Source of the DNA: CBDVBD01 sp965372135
Lineage (GTDB): Bacteria; Electryoneota; RPQS01; CBDVBD01
NCBI GenBank assembly: GCA_965372135.1
Contig: CBDVBD010000076.1
Location: forward strand, 1-14,704
Direction: 5' to 3'
DNA: 14,704 nucleotides
This document shows, in pieces, positions 1-6,643 of the stretch. Position numbers and translations under genes: made by a program. Below the pieces are notes generated by a model. That model searched no databases. It saw only the letters and a program-made list of their open reading frames with translations, and was not told where the DNA came from. Each line of letters opens with the position of its first letter. Positions within the stretch are counted from its first letter, which is position 1.

Positions 1-293
1 ATATTTGAATCTTCTTCCTTTTCTATAAAAATCTTCATTTTATCTATAACCGTTTTCTTCCCGTATTGTAATTCTAATGGATCATTCAATGTACTGATAT
101 GAGAAAACCAGATCGAACGATTATGTAGTATTCCCTTTAATCCATCGAGTGTAGTATAATGGTAGAGGACTAACGAATCCTCTGAACTATGCATTGGAAG
201 CCAAGTGTTCGAAAAGGAATTCATTGCCTCCCTGATTTCATAAATACCTTCTCGAGGATTCAATAAATATATTGGCTTTGCTTTATAACTCAT
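1..293 (-). CDS. DUF2971 family protein, N-terminal part (runs off window)
   Basis: This reading frame stays open from an ATG at 293-291 to the left edge of the window, giving 97 N-terminal residues. The start is supported by an AGGTG Shine-Dalgarno-like stretch about 5 nt upstream of the ATG. Around residues 47-80 the protein reads LYHYTTLDGLKGILHNRSIW and then FSHISTLNDPLELQYG. This is the hallmark opening of the DUF2971 family (a YHYT motif, then a short helix, then W-x-x-x-x-x-x-LND-x-x-E). The family is widespread, about 250-300 residues long and has no established biochemical function that I can state. There is no signal peptide, so the protein should be cytoplasmic. Base use is more AT-rich than in the genes to the right, which may reflect a different history. 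Family assignment rests on motif recall only. Confidence 0.75.
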   Translation of the reverse strand, partial: MSYKAKPIYLLNPREGIYEIREAMNSFSNTWLPMHSSEDSLVLYHYTTLDGLKGILHNRSIWFSHISTLNDPLELQYGKKTVIDKMKIFIEKEEDSN

Positions 294-452
294 AACGTCA
301 CCTGAAAGTCTCCATCCCAATGATAATTAAAAATATGGCTCTGTTTTGTTGATCCTCATAAAACTCATATACAGTTCAACGTAAGTCCCATCACCAGATA
401 AATTAACAAATAACTGTATTGAAATCAAGGATTATTTTGGGAATTGTAAGAA

Positions 453-680
453 AATTTTGAAGTTTGAAGTTTGAAGTTTGAATGTGAATCCGCCAGAGGC
501 GGACAGGATGACAGAAAGAGGAGATTCTTCACTGCGTTCAGAATGACAAACCTGGGTCCCCGCCTGCGCGGGGATGACAGAAAGGGATGCAGGGATGACT
601 GAGAAGAAAGAGGGAATGGGGAGTATTAACAATTTTGAAGTTTGAGTTTTGAATCCGCCGACGGCGGACAAGTTTTGAAT
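453..680. repeat. Composite of intergenic hairpin repeats flanked by TTTGAAG blocks
   Basis: A heptamer TTTGAAG occurs three times in tandem at 456-476, followed by a TTTGAAT variant at 477-483, and returns as a shorter block at 634-654. Each block runs into the same small palindrome: TCCGCC-AGA-GGCGGA at 489-503 and TCCGCCG-A-CGGCGGA at 654-668, both followed by CA. Between them lie two further common intergenic elements: a stretch at 521-547 whose reverse strand reads CATTCTGAACGCAGTGAAGA, and a hairpin CCCCGC-CTGC-GCGGGG at 558-573. Phrases such as GGATGACAGAAAG recur at 507-517 and 572-584. These are the kind of dispersed, non-autonomous intergenic repeats that produce spurious VIPAQAG and HSERSEES peptides in many genomes. 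Confidence 0.75.
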
Positions 681-698
681 GTAAAGATGGCAGAAAGA

Positions 699-734
699 AC
701 CACCCAATCCTATATAAGAACAGAATTGGGTGGT
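699..734 (-). terminator. Probable intrinsic terminator of the 789-3209 gene
   Basis: ACCACCCAAT at 699-708 and ATTGGGTGGT at 725-734 form a perfect 10-bp stem with a 16-nt loop. It lies 55 nt beyond the stop codon of the leftward 806-residue gene. In the leftward direction the stem is followed by TCTTTCTG, a mediocre U tract. The loop is long and the U tract weak, so termination may be partial. Confidence 0.5.
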
Positions 735-788
735 GTGGTTAGTTACAAATAATATGTGAAACGTTTTACTTCTAATGTACGAAGTGGT

Positions 789-3209
789 TTACTTGAGTAC
801 AACCATCTTCTTCATGTCAGTAAATCCAGCGGCTTCCATGCGGTAGAAGTAGATACCGGAAGCCAAATCGGCAGCATTAAATTCCAAATGATGTGCCCCA
901 GCGGACAATTCCTGATTTACTATAGTCACCACTTCCTGTCCCATCAGGTTATACACCTTCAATGTCACCGGTGCGGCATGAGGCAGGTAGAAACGCACCG
1001 TAGTCGTCGGATTGAAGGGATTGGGATAGTTCTGCGCCAGATGGAAATCACCGGGTGCATACTGGATCGGATCATCGGATACGCCTTCGGTAGGTTCGAT
1101 CTGCGCATGGATCAGGTAATCAAAGCCAGACGGTGGGGCTGTCGTGCCGTTGTGTACAAAGAAATGGCTGTCGCCAAACACCTGATCATCACCCAGGATA
1201 TGGGGAAATTGATCCTGAGTGTCGGTAATCTTAATCCAGAACCAGAAATTATCGGACCGTCCTTGCAGTTCAGGCACGCCACTCAAATCCACCGTCTTCC
1301 AGTTGGGATTCACCTCGCCGGGAGGAGTCACCGTCACCGTGATGGTGGTGATTTCAACACCAGGGATTTCACTGGCGTCGCCTTCGAAAATGACCAAATC
1401 GAAATCCTGGGCAAACGCCTGGCTCATGTCAAACAGGAACTGCGCTTCCATCACGTTGAATGCGCCGGGAATGTTGTCATCAGCCGGGGTGAAACGGCAG
1501 GCGGCGCCGGTGCCGGCGTCATAACTGAACTGCCATTGCATGGTGCGATTATCATATCCCAGCACCCATTGGTTTTCCGGAGTGACTTCCACATCCAGGA
1601 CGGTACAGGTGTCGTTGCTGGGATCCTCATCCAAACCCCATTCCGTCCACGCTCTGTGCCAATAGGTTCCGACTGCGGACGGGGTCCAATTGAAATTCCG
1701 GGTGAGGGACATTCCAACCTCTAAGGTCATGTTGGGTGCTAACGGCAGTGGATTTGCCCCTTGCACCTGCCAACGAGCCCCCACTGCATAAGCTATGTTG
1801 GTTCCCAGGTTCGATAATTCCGCTTCGCCATGAGTCTGAAACCCTACCGAAGTGGGAAATGGGATGTGCAGATAGGTACATCCGCAGTCATAGGGAAACG
1901 CATCCATGGCATCGATGTACACGCTGTCAATGTGTAAACCGGTTCCGGTGGGGGTGTCTTCATCGGATTCGAACACCACACGGAACATGCAAACGTACCC
2001 CAGATATTCCGAGAAATCCAGGTTTCCTTCGGTATAAACAGCATCGAACCACGACCAGGTGGCTGGAGCATCCGAATATACGTAATTTGATCCACTGGGA
2101 TTGCCCCAGGGATTGGTCACGTTGTACCAGTTGACTCCAGAGTCGGGGCTAATCTCCACACACCAATAATCTACATCGGGAATCGAATCAGGATCGTTGA
2201 TGTTTCCCATCACCATAAAATCACCTGCTACCGTGCCTGCAGTGTAGCCGGTCAAGTCAATGTAGGGACTCATGACCGCGTTATTCATGTTGGGGTTGTA
2301 CGAGCCGCCCTGGATGCCGCATCTCAGCACATGTGTCGGGGATGGAGCGGCGGGGTAACCGTCCTCAACATGCCACAAGTCACCCCCGATATCCTGCACG
2401 CTAATATTGGAAAAGCCGGTGGAATCTTCCCCGTCGTTATAGAAAATCTGAAATGCACTGTCCGTCACCGTAATTTCATCCACCAGCCAGGTAAAGAATT
2501 CCGGATTGGTGATGGTGGAAACATCGGTGTCGGTTGCGAACGCAAACCGGATTTTCACCTGCTCACCCACATAGGCGTTCAAATCAGCGGTGATTTGTCC
2601 CCAACCGCTGGAATTCCCCGCCCATCCGGGAATATTGGTACCCTCCCCATGCTGGTAGCCAAAGCTGTACAGCGAGTTGCAGGTGTAATCTGGTTCCACC
2701 ACGTCATTTCCCAGCACGGTCCAGGTCACTCCATCATCGGTGGAAATCCGGATGTTCATCCCGTCCCATCCGTCCCAGGGTGACGTGGCGCCTACCGGAT
2801 CCTCGCAGTAATAACTACTTTGAAACGACAATTGGGGATTTGTAGCGGTCGCTAAGTCAATCGGCGGGGTGTCCAACGCCATGTACCAGTCGTCGCGGTA
2901 GCCGCCAAGGGCAGCATCTGCACACCACCAGGACATGCCGCTGCCGCCGTAGGGCTGGAAATCATCGATATGCCATACCCCCGGATCGGCGGTTAAGTCG
3001 TGTGTGGTCCAGGTGAACGCGCCTTCGAAATCCTCATAGAAAATGATTTCGTCAGTCCCATTCTGCCCTGGAACCTCCCTATTGGTGGCGGGTTGTTTGG
3101 CGTTCATGGTGGTGTAAACCACTTCTCCGTTCCAACGCCATTTGCGTGCCTCAACTCCCGATGTCACCACCAAGAGCATCAGCACGCCAATCAGTAAAAT
3201 CCGTCTCAT
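789..3209 (-). CDS. Secreted multi-domain protein with T9SS type A sorting domain
   Basis: An 806-residue exported protein. Residues 1-21 are a signal peptide (two arginines, a leucine/valine core, cleavage near VEA). The start at 3209 is preceded by AGGAG only 3 nt upstream. Residues 54-250 look like a beta jelly-roll of the MAM or choice-of-anchor J type: an EDFEG opening, WxxDD, then ISTDDGVTW and LVDEITV near the end. Residues 255-440 look like a second copy (YNDGEDST opening, ISPDSGVNW, IDSVYIDA at the end). Residues 445-545 resemble a CARDB or Ig-like module. Residues 546-705 are an unrecognised beta-rich segment. Residues 722-806 are a clear type A sorting domain (AQNYPNPFNPTT, MGQEV, DLASGIYFYRMEA), which in T9SS organisms directs export across the outer membrane and surface anchoring or release. 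No catalytic motif was recognised. Adhesin or hydrolase-accessory roles are guesses. It is monocistronic, with its own promoter and terminator. Confidence 0.9.
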   Translation of the reverse strand: MRRILLIGVLMLLVVTSGVEARKWRWNGEVVYTTMNAKQPATNREVPGQNGTDEIIFYEDFEGAFTWTTHDLTADPGVWHIDDFQPYGGSGMSWWCADAALGGYRDDWYMALDTPPIDLATATNPQLSFQSSYYCEDPVGATSPWDGWDGMNIRISTDDGVTWTVLGNDVVEPDYTCNSLYSFGYQHGEGTNIPGWAGNSSGWGQITADLNAYVGEQVKIRFAFATDTDVSTITNPEFFTWLVDEITVTDSAFQIFYNDGEDSTGFSNISVQDIGGDLWHVEDGYPAAPSPTHVLRCGIQGGSYNPNMNNAVMSPYIDLTGYTAGTVAGDFMVMGNINDPDSIPDVDYWCVEISPDSGVNWYNVTNPWGNPSGSNYVYSDAPATWSWFDAVYTEGNLDFSEYLGYVCMFRVVFESDEDTPTGTGLHIDSVYIDAMDAFPYDCGCTYLHIPFPTSVGFQTHGEAELSNLGTNIAYAVGARWQVQGANPLPLAPNMTLEVGMSLTRNFNWTPSAVGTYWHRAWTEWGLDEDPSNDTCTVLDVEVTPENQWVLGYDNRTMQWQFSYDAGTGAACRFTPADDNIPGAFNVMEAQFLFDMSQAFAQDFDLVIFEGDASEIPGVEITTITVTVTPPGEVNPNWKTVDLSGVPELQGRSDNFWFWIKITDTQDQFPHILGDDQVFGDSHFFVHNGTTAPPSGFDYLIHAQIEPTEGVSDDPIQYAPGDFHLAQNYPNPFNPTTTVRFYLPHAAPVTLKVYNLMGQEVVTIVNQELSAGAHHLEFNAADLASGIYFYRMEAAGFTDMKKMVVLK

Positions 3210-3289
3210 GCACTCCTACTTCAATTAAAATTGTTTATCTTTAACGTCGCCCTCAATTCCAAAAAATTGCCTGCCAACAAGACCCCTCC

Positions 3290-3318
3290 AAAATATGGAT
3301 TTTTTCCTAAATAGTCAA
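3290..3318 (-). promoter_or_regulatory. Sigma70-like promoter for the T9SS cargo gene
   Basis: Read leftward, TTGACT (positions 3318-3313) is a five-of-six match to the -35 consensus. After exactly 17 nt comes TATTTT (3295-3290), a four-of-six match to the -10 consensus. Transcription would begin near 3283, leaving a leader of about 73 nt before the ATG at 3209. This was judged by eye in AT-rich DNA, so chance is possible. Confidence 0.4.
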
Positions 3319-3462
3319 GGATTTTCCTGTATAGAAGTGCCGAAAATGATAGTAGTCATTTGACTTGGTGTGTTTTCCTCGTTTTTGATTGCTTTTTGAT
3401 GGCAATTTAGTTATATTTTCTACGCCTTGTTTGAAAGCCCATGCTTTTAAAGCTTTATTATC

Positions 3463-3480
3463 TATAATAATTGTTATAAT
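3463..3480 (+). promoter_or_regulatory. Two TATAAT boxes just upstream of lpxH
   Basis: TATAAT occurs at 3463-3468 and again at 3475-3480. Neither has a good -35 hexamer at 16-18 nt. If the second box is used, transcription would start around 3487-3488, practically at the annotated ATG (3490). If the first is used, the leader would be about 15 nt. At least one is probably the promoter of the lpxH-PBP unit, but which one cannot be decided from sequence. Confidence 0.35.
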
Positions 3481-3489
3481 GCAGGGAGT

Positions 3490-4257
3490 ATGCTGTCCAC
3501 CTCTGAACAATTTAACGCCTATTTCATGTCCGACGCTCATCTCGGTCGCGCAGGACCGATACTCGAAGAGCAGAAGGTTACGTATCTAAAGGAATTCTTC
3601 CAAGAGGTGTTGGAAAACGCCAGCCACCTGTTTATCGTCGGTGATTTGTTCGATTTCTGGTTTGAATGGAAGACAGCGATTCCCAAAGACACGGTTCCCA
3701 TCCTAATGGAACTGAAATCCTTGATTGATCGTGGGATCGAGGTGCATTATTTGGCGGGGAATCACGATTTTCACTTAACCGGGTTCTTGGAAACCGATGT
3801 CGGGTTGATCGTGCACTCCGAGGATATGGAAATCACTCTGGGCGGCAAACGGTGTTATGTGTTTCACGGGGACGGGGTGTTGAAAGGTGATGGGCGGTAT
3901 CGCTTGATGAAACGTATCATCCGGCATCCCTGGTCTGTGGCGATGTATCGGCTTTTGCATCCGGATTGGGGTATGGCGATCGCTCGGGCTGCCAGCAAAC
4001 TGAGTAACCGGCGATTGGCGTTGAAATACGAAGATTTCCATGCCGAAGAACATGCTGCATATGCCCGAGAAAAACTTCGGGAAGGGTTCGAGATAGTGGT
4101 GTTGGCGCACTGCCATCATCCCGTGTACCGGGAATTCCCGGAAGGCACCTACATCCACATCGGCGATTGGATAGAGAATTTTACCTATGCTCGATGGGAC
4201 AATGATGGCATCAGTTTGTACCGATGGTTGGATAAATCCCCGGTCACTTCGGAATAA
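3490..4257 (+). CDS. lpxH: UDP-2,3-diacylglucosamine diphosphatase (LpxH-type metallophosphoesterase)
   Basis: A 255-residue calcineurin-like phosphoesterase. In the family, LpxH hydrolyses UDP-2,3-diacylglucosamine to lipid X and UMP at the inner face of the cytoplasmic membrane, the fourth step of lipid A synthesis. Metal-site motifs are in order: SDAHLG (D15, H17), GDLFDFWFEW (D52, D55), GNHDF (N91, H92), HGDG (H126) and AHCHHP (H207, H209), then YIHIGDW at 221-227. The HGDG...LHPDWG...S...R block (126-174) matches the Bacteroidota-style LpxH. AHCHHP replaces the usual GHxHRP, but both metal-ligand histidines remain. The start is uncertain: GGGAG ends only 1 nt before the ATG at 3490, too close for a normal Shine-Dalgarno, so a leaderless start, the CTG at 3493, or the ATG at 3526 (just before SDAHLG) are alternatives. 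It is followed after 2 nt by the class A PBP gene, so the two are almost certainly co-transcribed. Confidence 0.82.
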   Translation: MLSTSEQFNAYFMSDAHLGRAGPILEEQKVTYLKEFFQEVLENASHLFIVGDLFDFWFEWKTAIPKDTVPILMELKSLIDRGIEVHYLAGNHDFHLTGFLETDVGLIVHSEDMEITLGGKRCYVFHGDGVLKGDGRYRLMKRIIRHPWSVAMYRLLHPDWGMAIARAASKLSNRRLALKYEDFHAEEHAAYAREKLREGFEIVVLAHCHHPVYREFPEGTYIHIGDWIENFTYARWDNDGISLYRWLDKSPVTSE

Positions 4258-4259
4258 TT

Positions 4260-6443
4260 ATGTGGTTTAAGAAATCAACAACATCGGAAAATGTTGCAGA
4301 TTCCAATGCAGGTAAAACCGGATACCAGCTGGAAAAGCGCTGGTTCCTGATCTGTTTCTTGATTGTGGGGGCTTTAGGCTTGATACTGGTTGCCTATTTA
4401 GCGTATCTATCTCGCGGCCTCCCCTCACCATCGCAGTTGGAGAATTACCAGCCTCGGTTGGTAACGCGCGTGTTGGCGAAAGACGGTATCGTCATCAAGG
4501 AACTCTACACCCAGAAGCGGTTTTTCGTGCCGTTAGACAGCGTTCCCCAATTCGTGATCGACGCCGTAATCGCCACCGAGGACCGCAAATTCTATAACCA
4601 TTGGGGGATCAATATGCTGACCATCGGTAGAGCCATGATGGTCAATATCGCCTCTATGGGAATCCGGCAGGGAGCCAGTACCATCACCCAGCAGTTGGCG
4701 CGGAACCTGTATTTGAGCCACCGCCGCACCTATGCCCGAAAAATCCGGGAAACCCTGACCGCCATCGAGATCGAACGCACCTATTCCAAGCGCGAAATCC
4801 TGGAAATGTACCTCACGCAAACCTACTTCGGCAGCGGGGTGTACGGTATCGGTGCCGCCGCTATGAAGTACTTTTCCAAATCGGTGGGCAACCTGACCCT
4901 TACCGAAGCCACCACCCTGATCGGACTCCTAAAGGCACCCGCGCACTATTCCCCTATCAAGAAACCGGAAGCCGCTATAGCCCGACGCAACATCATCCTG
5001 AACAACATGCGGGTGTGTGAGTACCTCACTGACGAGCAGTATCATCAGGCGGTGGAAGAGACCTTAGCGGTCAACTTGAGTGAAACGGTGGATGAAATCG
5101 GGATTGCCCCGTATTTCACCGAAATGATCCGCCGGGGATTGTCGAGACGGCAGAAAAAATACGGATTCGATTATTACCGTGACGGCTTGACGGTGGAAAC
5201 CACCTTGGATGTCCGGTTGCAGCAATTTGCAGAAACTGCGGTAGCGGAACACCTGCCCCAACTCCAGCAAAAGGTCACCGACCGCTACCTGACGAAAGAC
5301 CGGCAGGAATTCGTGCGTCACAAGTATCCCAATGCTGACCCGCTGGAATTGTACCAGGTGCTGCAGGATACCGCAATTTTGGATTCCCTGATCCGTGCCG
5401 AGACCGTAGTTCAGGTGGCGTTTGTGGCGATCGATCCACACACCGGGGATATCTTGGCGATGATCGGCGGTCGTGATTTCCGGCAGTACAAATTCAACTG
5501 TGCCATCCAAGCCCGCCGGCAGCCGGGATCGGCGTTCAAACCCTTCGCCTATATCGCCGCCATCGACAATGGCTATCCATTGACCACCAGGCTCCTAAAT
5601 CAAAATATCGTGGGTACATTACCGGGCGGGAAACGCTGGACGCCGCAGAATTACGACCTGTCCCGCGGTGGTCCAACTACGCTGCGGGAAGGATTGCGCA
5701 GATCTATAAACTTGGTAACGCTCAGGCTGGTCATCGAGCTGATCAAACCGATACAATTAGTAACTTATGCCCATCAAATGGGCATCGAATCGCCCTTGGA
5801 CACCGTGTCGGCGTTGGCGTTGGGATGTTCGGGGGTTACACCCTTGGAGTTGGTGTCGGCATACAGCGCATTAGCGGCACGGGGGCTTCGAGCCGAACCC
5901 ACTGCTATCAAACGGATTATCGATCGTCACGGTAACGTAGTCGAGGAAAATTCCCCCCGCCGGGATGTGGTGTTGTCCGAGGAAACCGCCTATCTGATTA
6001 CCTCGATGTTGGAATCGGTGATCAACCGCGGTACCGGTGGTTCCGCTCGCTGGAAACACGGATTCGTAGCGCCGGCAGCCGGCAAAACCGGCACCACCAA
6101 CGATTTTACCGATGCCTGGTTCTTAGGCTTTACCCCTAAAATCGCCGCCGGAGTCTGGGTGGGGTTAAATGATCCCGGACTCAGCTTGGGCAGAGGACAG
6201 ACCGGCTCCAGTGCCGCCTTGCCGATGTGGGCGAAATTCATGAAAGCCGCCTACGATTCCTTGGGATGGAAATGGGAAAAATTCGATATGCCCACCGGTG
6301 TAGTAGAGGTCGAAATCTGCGAAGAATCATTAACTCTTGCCACCGATTACTGCCCTAAAACCTTCAAAGAAGTGTTCTTCCGCAAAAACCAACCACGCAA
6401 AATGTGTCCGATACACGGTAGCATCGGGATGAGTCGCCGCTAA
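4260..6443 (+). CDS. mrcA: Class A penicillin-binding protein (PBP1A type, glycosyltransferase plus transpeptidase)
   Basis: A 727-residue bifunctional peptidoglycan synthase, anchored in the inner membrane by residues 28-50 with its enzymatic part in the periplasm. The GT51 glycosyltransferase domain (about 65-245) has the catalytic ED at 107-108 in TEDRKFYNHWG, RQGASTITQQ at 136-145, KIRE at 161-164 and the EMYL...YFG...GIGAAA region at 182-201. The transpeptidase domain (about 385-665) has the acyl-serine motif SAFK at 424-427, SIN at 482-484 and KTGTT at 609-613. All catalytic residues are present, so it should polymerise and cross-link glycan strands. A segment at about 330-385 between the two domains is longer than a minimal linker. 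Three cysteines near the C-terminus (C687, C698, C716) sit in the CxxSxxLAxxxCP...P...C..H tail that many PBP1A proteins carry. The start lies 2 nt after the lpxH stop, with only a weak GGAA-like ribosome site, suggesting translational coupling. Confidence 0.93.
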   Translation: MWFKKSTTSENVADSNAGKTGYQLEKRWFLICFLIVGALGLILVAYLAYLSRGLPSPSQLENYQPRLVTRVLAKDGIVIKELYTQKRFFVPLDSVPQFVIDAVIATEDRKFYNHWGINMLTIGRAMMVNIASMGIRQGASTITQQLARNLYLSHRRTYARKIRETLTAIEIERTYSKREILEMYLTQTYFGSGVYGIGAAAMKYFSKSVGNLTLTEATTLIGLLKAPAHYSPIKKPEAAIARRNIILNNMRVCEYLTDEQYHQAVEETLAVNLSETVDEIGIAPYFTEMIRRGLSRRQKKYGFDYYRDGLTVETTLDVRLQQFAETAVAEHLPQLQQKVTDRYLTKDRQEFVRHKYPNADPLELYQVLQDTAILDSLIRAETVVQVAFVAIDPHTGDILAMIGGRDFRQYKFNCAIQARRQPGSAFKPFAYIAAIDNGYPLTTRLLNQNIVGTLPGGKRWTPQNYDLSRGGPTTLREGLRRSINLVTLRLVIELIKPIQLVTYAHQMGIESPLDTVSALALGCSGVTPLELVSAYSALAARGLRAEPTAIKRIIDRHGNVVEENSPRRDVVLSEETAYLITSMLESVINRGTGGSARWKHGFVAPAAGKTGTTNDFTDAWFLGFTPKIAAGVWVGLNDPGLSLGRGQTGSSAALPMWAKFMKAAYDSLGWKWEKFDMPTGVVEVEICEESLTLATDYCPKTFKEVFFRKNQPRKMCPIHGSIGMSRR

Positions 6444-6561
6444 ATCCCAAAAATAAATTTTGCTTAATCTAACACTGGAATAAGTTTCGCTTCCGGTTTG
6501 CTATGAAAACATCATTTTCTTTGGAACAAAAGTGGGAGTTTGTAGGTCTAATTCTATGAAG

Positions 6562-6640
6562 TACATGTGAAAAGAATGTCATGTAGTTAAGAATACATGG
6601 AAATCAATAGTTATGTCCTCATAATACACAGATTAGGACA
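6562..6640 (+). promoter_or_regulatory. Leader of the TonB-dependent receptor gene with two inverted repeats
   Basis: TACATG (6562-6567) and CATGTA (6580-6585) form an inverted repeat with a 12-nt spacer, and a further TACATG occurs at 6594-6599. This looks like a dimeric-regulator operator but matches no site I can name. Nearer the gene, TGTCCT (6614-6619) pairs with AGGACA (6635-6640). The second arm contains AGGA (6635-6638), the likely Shine-Dalgarno, 5 nt before the ATG at 6644. Receptors of this class are usually regulated by substrate or metal availability, so either element could be functional. Both are short enough to be chance. Confidence 0.3.
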
Positions 6641-6643
6641 CAC

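Larger units (their letters stand above)
294..788. other. Non-coding interval with hairpin repeats and a possible gene remnant
   Basis: This 495-bp gap between two leftward genes holds three things. Next to the DUF2971 start is a short open stretch on the minus strand (327-431, 34 sense codons) that reads like protein but has no convincing start. The middle, about 453-680, is a cluster of small repeats described separately. The right end carries the terminator of the 789-3209 gene. The computed frame at 432-707 is low-complexity translation of the repeats (it contains the familiar spurious VIPAQAG and HSERSEES strings) and is not taken as a gene. Confidence 0.7.

Noticed and set aside
432..707. 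91-codon minus-strand frame
   Set aside because: Translation of dispersed repeats; contains the well-known spurious VIPAQAG and HSERSEES peptides.
756..1724. 322-codon plus-strand frame opposite the T9SS cargo gene
   Set aside because: It lies wholly antisense to the well-supported 806-residue protein, has no domain pattern, no ribosome site, and a histidine/arginine-rich composition typical of shadow translation.
1736..2134. Further antisense frames inside 789-3209 (also 2331-2783)
   Set aside because: Shadow translation of the secreted protein; no motif or start signal.
3307..3540. 77-codon minus-strand frame between the T9SS gene and lpxH
   Set aside because: It overlaps the lpxH start and the promoter of the T9SS cargo gene, and has no recognisable protein features.
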